Assembly: GCA_034411995.1 (NCBI GenBank)
Contig: DAOUME010000007.1
Span: 124,001 to 188,000, forward strand
From: JAUVXJ01 sp034411995
GTDB taxonomy: Bacteria; Chloroflexota; Anaerolineae; UBA7937; B3-Chlor
Direction of reading: 5' to 3'
Length of the DNA: 64,000 nt
Part shown: positions 22,812 through 31,970 of the stretch, one piece after another
How the letters are laid out: the number at the start of each line of letters is the position of its first letter
Numbering within the stretch: the stretch's first letter is position 1
Notes under the pieces: generated by a model
What the model saw: the letters and a program-made list of their open reading frames with translations, nothing else
Databases searched by the model: none
Told to the model about the DNA's origin: nothing
Translations under genes and position numbers: made by a program

Positions 22812-24821
22812 GTGGTGCAGGTTGGAACAGTGACAGAACAGAGAACGATCAAGGTCGCGCTCGCCGGGCAGCCCAACGTGGGCAAGTCCACTATCTTCAA
22901 TCTGCTGACTGGTCTCAGCCAGCATGTGGGCAACTGGCCGGGGAAGACGGTGGAGCGCAAGGAGGGGGTCTATTCCCATAACGGCACCGAGGTCCACATC
23001 GTGGACCTGCCTGGCACCTATAGCCTGACCGCCAATTCCGCTGAGGAGGTCATCGCTCGCGACTTCATCATCAGGGAGCGGCCTGAAGTAGTGGTGGCTG
23101 TAGTTAACGCCTCCTCTATGGAGCGCAACCTCTACCTGGTCGCAGAACTTCTCCCACTGCCTTCCCCTGTGATCGTGGCTGTGAACATGATGGACGTGGC
23201 ACACCAACAGGGCGTGAATGTCGAACCCAAGGTACTGGAGGCAGCTCTGGGAGTGCCTGTGGTGCCCATGGTCGCGACCAAGAACCAGGGCATCCGCGAG
23301 CTGGTGGAAGCCATCGATAGTCTGGTTCAGGATGGTGCCGTGTACGAGCCCAAGCGGCCAGAGATCAAAGGTGATCATGGTGAGGTCCTGAGAGAGATCA
23401 GGGAACTTGTATCTCCTTACGTCCCGGAGCCCTATCCCAAAGAATGGATAGCCGTCAAGCTTCTCGAGGGAGACGAAGAGATCCTGAAGATGATGGAGCA
23501 GTGTCTCCCCGAGGATGTCTGGGAGCGGGTGCACCTCCTTCTCAGGGAACATGAGGACGCCGTGGTTGCTGTGGCTAGCGGTCGTTATGAGTGGATAGGC
23601 CGCATGATGCGCGCCGCCCTGGTGAAGCCCGGTGTAGGGCAGGTTACGATCACCGAGCGGCTGGATCGCTGGGCGACCCATCCGGTGTGGGGTTTGCTGG
23701 TGCTGGCTGGGATCCTGGGTCTGGTGTTCTGGTTGACCTACTCGGTGGGCACACCGGTACAGGGTCTTCTGGATACATACGTTGTGGGAAGAATCGCTCA
23801 GCTTGCAGAAAACTTTCTGGCCGGAGCTCCTGCTTGGCTGCGCGGGCTGGTCCTGGATGGGATGATCGGCGGTGTGGGGACTGTGATCACCTTCATTCCC
23901 ATCCTGATCATCTTCTTCGCCTTCATGGGGTTGCTGGAGGACGTGGGCTACATGGCTCGTGCGGGCTACGTCATGGACCGGTTCATGCACCTGATGGGTT
24001 TGCACGGCAAGAGCTTCATGCCTCTCTTTCTGGGTTTTGGCTGCAATGTGCCGGCGGTGATGGGTGCCCGCGTTGTCGAGTCGCAGCGGGGACGCCTGTT
24101 GACCATCATGTTGGTGCCTCTCGTGCCCTGTACGGCGAGAATGGTGATCCTGGCCTTCTTCACCCCGCTTTTCTTCGGTGCGGCGGCCCCGCTGGTGGCC
24201 TGGGGTCTGGTGGCTCTGAGTCTGACGGTTCTGGCCGTGTCCGGCGTGGTGATCAACAAAGTGGCTTTCGGCGGTGAGTTGTCCGCTTTCATCATGGAGC
24301 TACCGCTGTATCACGTGCCCAACTGGCGGACCATTGGCTTCCTGATCTGGCAGCGCTGTCTGTCCTTCCTCAAGCGCGCGGGTACGGTGATCCTGGTGGT
24401 GTCGGTGGTGCTCTGGGGGCTGTCAGAGTTGCCCACCGGCCACATCGAAACTAGCTTCCTGGCCAGTGTGGGGCGGCTGATGGCTCCTGTGGGAGCGCTC
24501 ATGGGACTCAATTGGCAGATGATGGTGGCCTTGTTGACCAGCTTCGTCGCCAAGGAGAACTCCATCGCTTCCCTGGGGGTTCTCTACGGGGTGGGTGAAG
24601 GAGCAGGACTGGCACAGGTCCTTCCTCAAGTGATGACACCCGCCAGTGCTCTGGGCTTCCTTGTGGTGCAGATGCTATTCGTTCCCTGCGTGGCTACGGT
24701 GGCCACTGTTTTCCATGAGACCAACTCCTGGAAATGGACGGCCTTCAATGTACTGTTTCTGTTGCTGGTCTCCTTCGCGCTGGGGATCGTGGCCTACCAG
24801 GTGACCTCGCTGATCATCTAG
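22812..24821 (+). CDS. feoB: Ferrous iron transporter FeoB
   Basis: 669 residues. The N-terminal G domain carries GQPNVGKST (G1, near residues 19-27), HVGNWPGKTVE (switch I), VDLPGTYSL (G3), VNMMD (G4, NxxD), then the GDI helical region. The membrane part has the FeoB signatures GFGCNVPAVMGAR and CTARMVIL, plus the paired Gate and core helices. It imports Fe2+ across the cytoplasmic membrane, driven or gated by GTP. A GTG at 22812 gives the longest form; GTG 22830 is nearer to the conserved domain, and neither has a strong ribosome binding site. The membrane helices align with ordinary FeoB; no deletion seen. Confidence 0.95.
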   Translation: MVQVGTVTEQRTIKVALAGQPNVGKSTIFNLLTGLSQHVGNWPGKTVERKEGVYSHNGTEVHIVDLPGTYSLTANSAEEVIARDFIIRERPEVVVAVVNASSMERNLYLVAELLPLPSPVIVAVNMMDVAHQQGVNVEPKVLEAALGVPVVPMVATKNQGIRELVEAIDSLVQDGAVYEPKRPEIKGDHGEVLREIRELVSPYVPEPYPKEWIAVKLLEGDEEILKMMEQCLPEDVWERVHLLLREHEDAVVAVASGRYEWIGRMMRAALVKPGVGQVTITERLDRWATHPVWGLLVLAGILGLVFWLTYSVGTPVQGLLDTYVVGRIAQLAENFLAGAPAWLRGLVLDGMIGGVGTVITFIPILIIFFAFMGLLEDVGYMARAGYVMDRFMHLMGLHGKSFMPLFLGFGCNVPAVMGARVVESQRGRLLTIMLVPLVPCTARMVILAFFTPLFFGAAAPLVAWGLVALSLTVLAVSGVVINKVAFGGELSAFIMELPLYHVPNWRTIGFLIWQRCLSFLKRAGTVILVVSVVLWGLSELPTGHIETSFLASVGRLMAPVGALMGLNWQMMVALLTSFVAKENSIASLGVLYGVGEGAGLAQVLPQVMTPASALGFLVVQMLFVPCVATVATVFHETNSWKWTAFNVLFLLLVSFALGIVAYQVTSLII

Positions 24822-24843
24822 GGCCCCTGAGGGGTAGAGAAGA

Positions 24844-25107
24844 ATGCTGGAACGACTTCTCAAGTCTGTGACTGAAGGTGGTGTGCACAGTTACGGCGAA
24901 CTGGCCAAAACCTTAGGTGTGAGTGAGGATCTACTGCGACAGATGGTTGAAGACCTGGCTCGCATGGGTTACCTGGAGCCTCTGAGCGAGACTTGCTCCT
25001 CAGCCTGCACCGAGTGTTCCATGCGCGATCTGTGCACCATCGGCGATCACGGGAGAGCTTGGAGCTTGACCAGTGAAGGTCGCAGAGTTGCTGCAAAGAT
25101 GAGGTAG
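24844..25107 (+). CDS. feoC: FeoC-like winged-helix protein with Cys cluster
   Basis: 87 residues, 23 bases after feoB. The N-terminal 45 residues make a winged-helix DNA-binding-like fold (YGELAKTLGVSEDLLRQMVEDLARMGYL). A CSSACTECSMRDLC cluster follows (four to five Cys), matching the FeoC iron-sulfur-ligand region, and a short C-terminal basic tail. FeoC is thought to stabilise or regulate FeoB and may sense iron-sulfur status. It closes the feoABC operon; the last base of the operon is about 80 bases before the convergent mfd stop. Confidence 0.85.
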   Translation: MLERLLKSVTEGGVHSYGELAKTLGVSEDLLRQMVEDLARMGYLEPLSETCSSACTECSMRDLCTIGDHGRAWSLTSEGRRVAAKMR

Positions 25108-25189
25108 CTGGCGCAGAATAGCCGTTGGGCGCACAGCAGCCTGACGCACAACCAGTGAAGTGAATTCCTGGGGCGTGCTGGATCCATGG

Positions 25190-28100
25190 TCAGGCGGCCA
25201 TGTCCCTCAGCGTTTCCTCCAGTATGCGCTGCCAGTCCTCGCGGTCGAGGGAGGTAGGCAGGATCAGGCGATCATCGACCACTCTCGCTTCTGAGGGCAG
25301 GCGTCCCTCGGCTCGGCGGCGCTTTACCTCTGCCACGGTGCCCAATCCGATGGCGGGTTGGTTTCCCTCAGTAGTGACGATCTCCACGCCCGCGGCGGTA
25401 GCCAGGACCTTGAGCCGCAAGAGATAGATGAGGTTCTCTGCCTCCTCGGGCAGCGTCCCGAAACGATCCTCCAGTTCACGATGGATGCGGTCTACCTCCT
25501 CTTCGGTGGTCAAGCCAGCCATGCGGCGGTAGATGCCCAGCCTGAGGTCGGCCTCGGGGACGTACTCCTCTGGCAGCAGGGCATCGAGGGGCAGTCCGAT
25601 AGTGGGTCCTGTGGCCTCGGGAAGGGCGGGGCCTCTCCTGTCTGTTCGTCGTTTGCCCTCGTGGGGTGCCTCTTGCTCCGCCTCCTTCAGGTCTTGAATG
25701 GCCTTGGCCAGCAGGCGGCAGTAGAGATCGAAACCCACTGCGCTGATGTGGCCGTGTTGTCTGGTGCCGAGGACGTCGCCACCTCCCCTGATCTCCAGGT
25801 CTCGCATAGCGATCCGGAAGCCCGCTCCCAGTTCACTGGCCTCTCTGATGGTCTCCAGTCGCTTGCGTGCCTCATCGCTGAGCGGCGCATCGCCATCGTA
25901 GAGCAGATAGGCATAGGCTCGCACCGTGCTTCGTCCCACCCTCCCTCGTAGTTGATACAACTGGGCCAGCCCGAAACGGTCAGCCCGATTGATGATCAGG
26001 GTGTTGGCGTTGGGGATGTCTATGCCACTCTCGATGATGGAGGTACACACCAGGACATCGTGCGCACCCGAGGCGAAGTCGGTCATCACCTCGGCCAGTG
26101 TGCCCTCGTCCATTTGGCCATGCGCGACGACGATGTCTGCCTCGGGGATTAGCTTGCGCAGGCGGTTGGCGATGTGCTGTATGCCGCGCACTCTGTTGTG
26201 CACGAAGTAGACCTGCCCTCCGCGGTCGATCTCGCGCAATATGGCCCGGCGAACGAGCGCCTGTTCGTAGGGCGCTATCCGTGTGACGACCGGCAGCCGG
26301 TACTCCGGCGGCGTGTCGATGGTGTTCATGTCCCTTGCCCCGGAAAGCGAGAGGTAGAGGGTGCGCGGGATGGGTGTGGCGGTGAGGGTCAGCACGTCGA
26401 CCTCGCTTCGCATCTGCTTCAACCGTTCTTTGTGGGCCACACCGAAGCGCTGTTCCTCGTCGATGATCAGCAAGCCGAGGTCCTTGAAGCGGACGTCTTT
26501 CTGAAGGAGTCGGTGGGTGCCCACGACGATATCCACTGTGCCTCGCTCGAGTCCCTCCAGCACGGTCTCTTGCTCGCTGTGGGTCCTGAAGCGGGAAAGC
26601 ATCTCGATCCTTACAGGGAAAGGAGCAAGCCTCTCTTGGAAAGTGTGGTAGTGTTGCTGGGCCAGGACCGTGGTCGGGACCAGCAGGGCGACCTGCTTGC
26701 CGTCCATCACCGCCTTGAACGCAGCACGCAGTGCGACCTCCGTCTTGCCGTAGCCCACGTCGCCGCACACCAGCCGGTCCATGGGCCTTGGCTTCTCCAT
26801 GTCTCCCTTCACCTCTGCTATGGCTCGCATCTGGTCTTCGGTCTCCACGTAGGGGAACGATGCGTCCAGTTCGCTCTGCCAGGGTGTGTCCGGGGAGAAC
26901 GCGTGGCCGGAGACCACCTCCCGGATGGAGTATAGTTGCAGGAGGTCCTTGGCTATCTCCTCCACCGCCCGCCTGGCACTCTCCTTGACTCGGGACCAGT
27001 TCGCGGTGCCCAGACGATCGATACGAGGCGGTTGGGACTTTGCACCTACGTAGCGGCTGAGGCGATCGCCCTGATACGTGGGCACGAAGAGCTTGTCTCC
27101 CTGGGCGTAGTCCACTTGCAGATACTCGCGATAGGCTTGATCCACGTCCAGATGCACCAGGCCCTGGAAGATCCCTATGCCGTGCTCTATGTGCACCACG
27201 TAGTCTCCGGGTTGAATGTCTGAGAAGAAGGCCTCGGGGGGCAGAGGCTTGGCGCGATGCGGGCGGCGCCGCTCCGGCTTGACCCAGCCAAAGATCTCGC
27301 CGTCGGTGAGCAAAACCGTCCGCCGCTCATCGCCCTGTCTCATCTGCCAGCCAGAGGCCAGGCTTCCCCTGACCAGCGTCAGGCTACCCTCCGCAGGAGG
27401 CTCCGTGACTTCTTCGACCTCTCCCACGGTCAAGCCCCATTCCTCGCACAACGCGCCCAGCCGGGGGGTCTGTCGTGAGACCATGATCACCTGCCAGTTC
27501 TTGTCGGCCATCTGGACCGAGTCCGCGATCACGTCCTGGAGGCGACCGGCGAAGGGGGTGCCGGGCAGGAAGCCCTCGTCGATGGCCCATTCCGAGTCCT
27601 CGAGATAGCGGAACTCGAGTCTGGGCCACTCGCCGAACGCCTTCTGGAGGGCGGTCCAGGTGAAATGGGGAGGCTGGACGCCCTTGGGCAGTTCGCCCTG
27701 TTGTATCAAGTCGTGCCGGAGGCCGGCGTTTTGGATCTGGAGGTTCGTCACCGTGGCTTCCAGGCCCATAGGGTCCTCCAGCACCAGGAGTGTTCCCGCC
27801 GGCAGGTAGTCCAGTAGCATGCCCGGCTGTTCGTAGAGGTAGGGCAGATAGAACTCCAGGGCGTCGAAGGGATCCCCGTTGCGGAGGGCCTCCAGGTCTG
27901 CTTCGAACTCCCTCGCCGCCTCGCTGTGGCACGACGTGAGATCCAGTTTCTTGAGGCCGGGTGGAAGCTTGGCGTGCGACAGGAAACCCTCCCGGGCAGG
28001 AGCCAGAGTAAACGAGTCTACCGTGGTCATGGAGCGCTGAGTTGCGGGGTCGAAGAGCCGCAGGGACTCGATCTCATTGCCAAAGAAGTCGATCCTCACG

Positions 28101-28708
28101 GGATGTCCACTCTGCGCAGAGAAGGCATCAACGATGCCCCCTCGGGCGCTGTAGTCACCGGGCTTTTGCACCACCGTGGTACGTTCGTAGCCGAGACTAC
28201 GGAGCCTTTCCAGGAGCTCCCTTCTGGTCATTCTCTGACCAGCCCACAGCGTGGTGAGGCTTTCCACGAAGTGGTCCCGAGGGATGGTCTTCTGAAGTAG
28301 AGCTCGGGCCGAGGCGATGATGATGAGCGGCTTATCGTTCTGTCGCGGGCCGGCGGCCGCCAGGGAGGTCAAGGTAGCCAGGCGATCCCGCGCGATGCTC
28401 CTGTCCCAGGGGATCCTTTCGTAGCCCAGAACGTCCGACTCGGGAAAGAGTATCAATCCATCCGGGGACGGCGACCAGATCTTCAGTTGCTCGTAGACCT
28501 CACGGGCGCGATCACGACGGGAGGTCACGATCATCAGGGGCAGGTCGAGATCGCGGCGCAGGCCGGCGAGCAGGTATGGTCGCGCCGCGTCTAAGACGCT
28601 CAGGGTGAGGGCTGGAGGTTCCTCACGTGGGAGTGACCTCAGGGCGCTGACGAGCTCGCCATAACCGCGCAGCTTGCCGATCAGGGGCACCAATCCAAAC
28701 AGTCGCAA
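25190..28708 (-). CDS. mfd: Transcription-repair coupling factor
   Basis: 1172 residues, the normal Mfd length. The N-terminal UvrB-homology region includes a VTSRRDRAREVYEQL strand; the RNA polymerase interaction (CarD-like) domain is marked by GDYVVHIEHGIGIF near residue 495; the RecG-like translocase follows with GDVGYGKTEVALRAAF (Walker A, about residue 650), LLIIDEEQRFG (motif II, about 750), TLTATPIPRTL (motif III) and QLRGRVGRS (motif VI). The C-terminal TRCF domain ends the protein. It releases stalled RNA polymerase and recruits UvrA. It is preceded by pth with a 9-base gap, an arrangement seen in many bacteria, and is probably co-transcribed with it. Confidence 0.97.
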   Translation of the reverse strand: MRLFGLVPLIGKLRGYGELVSALRSLPREEPPALTLSVLDAARPYLLAGLRRDLDLPLMIVTSRRDRAREVYEQLKIWSPSPDGLILFPESDVLGYERIPWDRSIARDRLATLTSLAAAGPRQNDKPLIIIASARALLQKTIPRDHFVESLTTLWAGQRMTRRELLERLRSLGYERTTVVQKPGDYSARGGIVDAFSAQSGHPVRIDFFGNEIESLRLFDPATQRSMTTVDSFTLAPAREGFLSHAKLPPGLKKLDLTSCHSEAAREFEADLEALRNGDPFDALEFYLPYLYEQPGMLLDYLPAGTLLVLEDPMGLEATVTNLQIQNAGLRHDLIQQGELPKGVQPPHFTWTALQKAFGEWPRLEFRYLEDSEWAIDEGFLPGTPFAGRLQDVIADSVQMADKNWQVIMVSRQTPRLGALCEEWGLTVGEVEEVTEPPAEGSLTLVRGSLASGWQMRQGDERRTVLLTDGEIFGWVKPERRRPHRAKPLPPEAFFSDIQPGDYVVHIEHGIGIFQGLVHLDVDQAYREYLQVDYAQGDKLFVPTYQGDRLSRYVGAKSQPPRIDRLGTANWSRVKESARRAVEEIAKDLLQLYSIREVVSGHAFSPDTPWQSELDASFPYVETEDQMRAIAEVKGDMEKPRPMDRLVCGDVGYGKTEVALRAAFKAVMDGKQVALLVPTTVLAQQHYHTFQERLAPFPVRIEMLSRFRTHSEQETVLEGLERGTVDIVVGTHRLLQKDVRFKDLGLLIIDEEQRFGVAHKERLKQMRSEVDVLTLTATPIPRTLYLSLSGARDMNTIDTPPEYRLPVVTRIAPYEQALVRRAILREIDRGGQVYFVHNRVRGIQHIANRLRKLIPEADIVVAHGQMDEGTLAEVMTDFASGAHDVLVCTSIIESGIDIPNANTLIINRADRFGLAQLYQLRGRVGRSTVRAYAYLLYDGDAPLSDEARKRLETIREASELGAGFRIAMRDLEIRGGGDVLGTRQHGHISAVGFDLYCRLLAKAIQDLKEAEQEAPHEGKRRTDRRGPALPEATGPTIGLPLDALLPEEYVPEADLRLGIYRRMAGLTTEEEVDRIHRELEDRFGTLPEEAENLIYLLRLKVLATAAGVEIVTTEGNQPAIGLGTVAEVKRRRAEGRLPSEARVVDDRLILPTSLDREDWQRILEETLRDMAA

Positions 28709-28717
28709 GCCGCACCT

Positions 28718-29284
28718 CTAGTTGTACTCGTTCATGCAAACGTCGATGCCCTCCCGGATGAAGCACAGCACGCAGGCCACGGCCTTCTCGTAGGCCGTTT
28801 CCATGATGATGCTCTCCTCGGGAGAGAAATCCTGGAGCACGTACGCCTCAGGAGGGTCTTGGGATGGCCTTCCGATCCCGATGCGCAGGCGCGCCATTCC
28901 GTTAGTTTCCAGCGAGGAGATGATGGACTCCATCCCGCGGTGCCCGGCCGAGCCACCGCTGGGACGGACACGCACCCTGCCCAGAGGCAAATCCAGATCG
29001 TCGTAGATTAAGAGGAGGTCGCCCAGCCTGATCTTGTACCGCGACATCACCGACTTCACCACACCGCCGCTCCGGTTCATGTAGGAGAGTGGTTTGAGCA
29101 GGATCACCGGCTCCCCCTCGATCTCCCCCTGGGCCAGCAGACCGTGGGCCTCGAGATGGTCCAAGCTCAGCCCGTACGAGCTGGCCAGCCTCTCGAGTAC
29201 CTGGAAGCCAACGTTGTGGCGGTTCTTGCTGTGTTCGCTGCTGGGGTTGCCCAAGCCAACGATCAGCCTGCGGCCATCCACCAT
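28718..29284 (-). CDS. pth: Peptidyl-tRNA hydrolase
   Basis: 188 residues from ATG 29284. Signature pieces: LIVGLGNPSSEHSKNRHNVGF (catalytic His in RHNVGF, and the Asn of GLGNP), KPLSYMNRSGG (conserved Asn), DDLDLPLGRVRVRPSGGSAGHRG (catalytic Asp region and GHRG). It cleaves peptidyl-tRNA to recycle tRNA. An ATG at 29320 would add 12 residues, but its upstream sequence has no ribosome binding site, whereas AGGAAG precedes 29284. The gene starts the pth-mfd pair. Confidence 0.93.
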   Translation of the reverse strand: MVDGRRLIVGLGNPSSEHSKNRHNVGFQVLERLASSYGLSLDHLEAHGLLAQGEIEGEPVILLKPLSYMNRSGGVVKSVMSRYKIRLGDLLLIYDDLDLPLGRVRVRPSGGSAGHRGMESIISSLETNGMARLRIGIGRPSQDPPEAYVLQDFSPEESIIMETAYEKAVACVLCFIREGIDVCMNEYN

Positions 29285-29358
29285 TCTGTCAGCGTGCTTC
29301 CTCAGAATCCTTTTCCACATGTTGTATCACTGGATTGTCTGTTGCTGTATCAAGCACG

Positions 29359-29384
29359 AGGGGCTGGTTGTATCACCAGCCCCT
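29359..29384. terminator. Perfect 10-bp hairpin between pth and the anchored surface protein gene
   Basis: AGGGGCTGGT (29359-29368) pairs with ACCAGCCCCT (29375-29384) around a TGTATC loop. It lacks a T tract on either strand, so it is a weak or rho-dependent-type terminator for the minus-strand gene ending at 29421. Its orientation suits that gene. Confidence 0.5.
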
Positions 29385-29420
29385 GAGCAGTCAAGCAGTG
29401 CTGATAGAGAAGCTGGCGCT

Positions 29421-30095
29421 TCAGATGAAACGCCGCAGCAGGAAGACTATGCCCACGAAGATGAACAGAACTGCGGCAACGAACGCCCCGAAGAGGCATT
29501 GTCGTACGAACACCCCCACACTCGGAATGGACACGGTTTCGCCCGTTTCCGGGGGCGGGGTAGGGGATAGTTCTGGCGCAGTCGTCGCGGTAGGGCTGGT
29601 GCCCACCACTGTTGGCTGCTCCACAATGGCCGTAGTGGGAGTAGGGATCACGACCGTGGCCGTGGGCGTAGGTGACTCCTCGGGGGTGGGCGTGGCCTGT
29701 GGCTGCGTGTTGACGACTCGCACAGGTATGCGCTCGGTCTCGACGTAGTTGCCGTCTTGCTTGACGACCATCAAGTGCAGGAAGTAGGCCCCGTCGGCAA
29801 GCCCGGATGTATGCCAGGTCTCCAGCCGCTCGTTGGCCTTCTCTTGCCGGTGGATGTCTCCGATGACGACCCAGATGTCCGGGGTCGCGGAGTATGAGTA
29901 CTCGACCTTGTAGAAGTCGAACCCTGGTGTGCGGGCGCTGCCTACAATCTCCACGCTGCCCCGAACCTCCGCGTTGGGTCGGGGAGAGGCTATTTCGTAT
30001 AGCTGATCCTGCGGCACGGGCGCCGCTGCCAGCGCCTCTGTGCACAGAGCAAGCAGGACAACCAAAGTAACGCCGGTTGCCAGGGTGTGTCTCAC
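29421..30095 (-). CDS. Secreted, membrane-anchored protein with Thr-Pro linker
   Basis: 224 residues: a signal peptide (TLVVLLALCTEALA, roughly residues 10-24), an extracellular domain of about 100 residues with beta-strand character (SPRPNAEVRGSVEIVGSART, YKVEYSYSA, WVVIGDI), a low-complexity TPTPEESPTPTA/SPTATT linker (about 130-185), and a C-terminal membrane helix followed by RRF. Signal, linker and anchor mark it as a cell-surface protein. The globular part starts with a Big/FlgD-like strand pair but I cannot place it firmly. Start ATG 30095 is reached by the promoter at 30132-30160. Confidence 0.8.
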   Translation of the reverse strand: MRHTLATGVTLVVLLALCTEALAAAPVPQDQLYEIASPRPNAEVRGSVEIVGSARTPGFDFYKVEYSYSATPDIWVVIGDIHRQEKANERLETWHTSGLADGAYFLHLMVVKQDGNYVETERIPVRVVNTQPQATPTPEESPTPTATVVIPTPTTAIVEQPTVVGTSPTATTAPELSPTPPPETGETVSIPSVGVFVRQCLFGAFVAAVLFIFVGIVFLLRRFI

Positions 30096-30131
30096 AGTGC
30101 CCTCGTACGTCCGTTCTACGGTTCTATGGCT

Positions 30132-30160
30132 AGTTTAGCACAGAAGGGGTGGTCAGGCAA
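30132..30160 (-). promoter_or_regulatory. Sigma-70-type promoter of the anchored surface protein gene
   Basis: Minus strand TTGCCT (30160-30155), 17 bases, TAAACT (30137-30132). The -35 box overlaps the stop codon region of fabF, so it fires from within the fabF 3' end. Confidence 0.5.
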
Positions 30161-31421
30161 GCGCTTCGTCGAATCTTCGGATGATCAGCGCGCCGTTCTG
30201 TCCCCCAAGGCCCAGGGCGTTGACCAGAACGGTGTCCACCCGGGCCGCTCGGGCTGCCAGAGGAACGTAGTCCAGATCGCACTCGGGGTCGGGCGTGTGC
30301 AGATTGATGGTGGGAGGAATGAGATTCTTCTCGATGGTCTTGATGGCCGTGATGGCCGAGATCGCGCCCGCTGCTCCCAGCAGGTGCCCCACCATGGACT
30401 TGATGGAGTTGACGGGCGTGGAGTGGGCTTTCGGGCCCAAGACCGCCTTGATGGCCTTGGTCTCGGCCGCGTCGTTCAGCACCGTCCCCGTCCCGTGACT
30501 GCTGACGTGGTCCACATCGTGCGGGCTCAGGCCGCTGTCCTTGAGGGCCAGCGCAATCGCTCGTGCCGATCCGTGGCCATCGGGTTCGGGAGCGGCCAGG
30601 TGGTAGGCATCAGAGGTGAAGCCGTAGCCGAGGATCTCGCCGAGAACGTGAGCGCCCCGTTTCGCAGCGTGACGCAGGGTTTCCAAGACCAGGACTGCTG
30701 CGCCTTCACCCATGACAAAGCCGTCCCTCTCGGCGTCGAAAGGACGACAGGCACCTTGAGGGTCATGGTCGTTGGGAGACAAGGCACCAAGGCGTGCGAG
30801 GGCGGCGAGGGCCAGCGGCGACTCGGCCGACTCGGAGGCGCCAGCGATCATGACGTCGACTTCACCACGTTGCAGGCGACGCGTAGCCTCTCCGATGGCT
30901 ATGACCCCAGTCGCGCAGGCAGCGACCGGTGAGGACGCCGGGCCCTTGATGCCCAGCGATATCGCCATCTGGCAGGGCGCCATGCTGAGCAGGACGGCCG
31001 GAAGCACAGTGGGCTGGATGCGCCGAGAGCCTCGCTCCTTGAGGACGCACGCCTGCTCCTCGACTGTGCCCATGCCCCCCACAGCACTGCCTATCTCCAG
31101 ACCCACCCTGGTGCGGTCTTCCCTGGCCAGGTCCAGTCTGGCGTGTTTAATGGCCATCTTGGCAGCGGCGCTGGCGAACTGTATGAAACGGGTACTCCGT
31201 TTGGCATCGCGGTGGTCCATGTGGTCCAGGGGGTCAAACCCCTTCACCTCCGCAGCGATTTTAGCGGGGCAGTCTGTGGTATCGAAGTGGGTGATGTAGC
31301 CCACCCCCGACGCCCCGGCTGCTACAGCGGCCCAGTAGCTGTCGACATCATTGCCCAGCGGGGTGATTGCACCTAGTCCGGTGACCACCACGCGGTCACT
31401 GTCTTGCCTTGCCTCCGCCAT
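30153..31421 (-). CDS. fabF: Beta-ketoacyl-ACP synthase II
   Basis: 422 residues from ATG 31421 with AAGGAGGTG 5 bases upstream. The Cys-His-His triad is present: VAACATG (nucleophile Cys near 169), SSHGTGT (His near 307) and SMVGHLLGAAG (His near 344). The N-terminal VVVTGLGAITPLGN is typical FabF. It performs the decarboxylative condensation of malonyl-ACP with acyl-ACP in fatty-acid synthesis. It is a stand-alone gene here, not within a fab cluster. An open frame beginning at 31445 would start upstream of the promoter and is rejected. Confidence 0.95.
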   Translation of the reverse strand: MAEARQDSDRVVVTGLGAITPLGNDVDSYWAAVAAGASGVGYITHFDTTDCPAKIAAEVKGFDPLDHMDHRDAKRSTRFIQFASAAAKMAIKHARLDLAREDRTRVGLEIGSAVGGMGTVEEQACVLKERGSRRIQPTVLPAVLLSMAPCQMAISLGIKGPASSPVAACATGVIAIGEATRRLQRGEVDVMIAGASESAESPLALAALARLGALSPNDHDPQGACRPFDAERDGFVMGEGAAVLVLETLRHAAKRGAHVLGEILGYGFTSDAYHLAAPEPDGHGSARAIALALKDSGLSPHDVDHVSSHGTGTVLNDAAETKAIKAVLGPKAHSTPVNSIKSMVGHLLGAAGAISAITAIKTIEKNLIPPTINLHTPDPECDLDYVPLAARAARVDTVLVNALGLGGQNGALIIRRFDEALA

Positions 31422-31453
31422 GGAACACCTCCTTATGATGACCAAGTTTGACC

Positions 31454-31462
31454 ATTATAACA
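31454..31462 (-). promoter_or_regulatory. Extended -10 promoter of fabF
   Basis: Minus strand TG at 31462-31461 followed by one base and TATAAT (31459-31454); no good -35 box seen. The predicted start leaves a leader of about 25 bases before the ATG at 31421. Confidence 0.5.
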
Positions 31463-31498
31463 CCACGCGCCAAGAAAGGCCACGATCGGCATACAGGA

Positions 31499-31527
31499 TT
31501 GCCGGGGCTGCGGCGATGTGCTACACT
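31499..31527 (+). promoter_or_regulatory. Sigma-70-type promoter upstream of the ECF sigma gene
   Basis: TTGCCG at 31499-31504, 17 bases, TACACT at 31522-31527; predicted start near 31534, which leaves a leader of about 435 bases to the sigma factor start at 31971. Confidence 0.5.
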
Positions 31528-31970
31528 TGTGGCGCGGGGCGCCGTTGAGTTGGCGTCTCAGAGGGCTGCTTGGCGTAGTGAATGGCGTGTGCCAGTGGGC
31601 ACAGGTCAGCCGCTGGCGACCTCCGCGTATCGTCGGGTTCTGCGGCATTCTCTCCAGGGGAGGGGCGGAGACGGCGCCGTGACCCGTCTCTGGCCGCGAC
31701 GCCCTCAGCGGATGAGCGTTGTGTTAGCCAGCATGCCATTGCCCGCGTCCTTCAGGCGCGTGGTGGTAGATGAAGCTGCGTGCCGGAGGGGTGAGCCCAG
31801 TCACAGGCCATATTCGCGGTCGAAGAGCCCGGGCCTGACGGGGATAGTCAGTTGCTGTCCCCGATGGTGATGAACGCTGGGCTTCTTCCACCTCTGTTCT
31901 GGCTCGTAACTGCCGTGGTCAGAGAGTGTTCTATTTGTGAGGACGCTCCTGGGCTAGATGGAGCTACAGC
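31528..31970 (+). other. About 435-nt leader/gap before the ECF sigma gene
   Basis: No open reading frame of credible composition and no RNase P, tmRNA, SRP or 6S signature. It may be a long leader, a second promoter region, or a small RNA. I cannot decide; the only tangible signal is the upstream promoter. Confidence 0.35.

Noticed and set aside
31528..31970. RNase P RNA or other housekeeping RNA in the sigma factor leader
   Set aside because: Characteristic conserved strings were not found.
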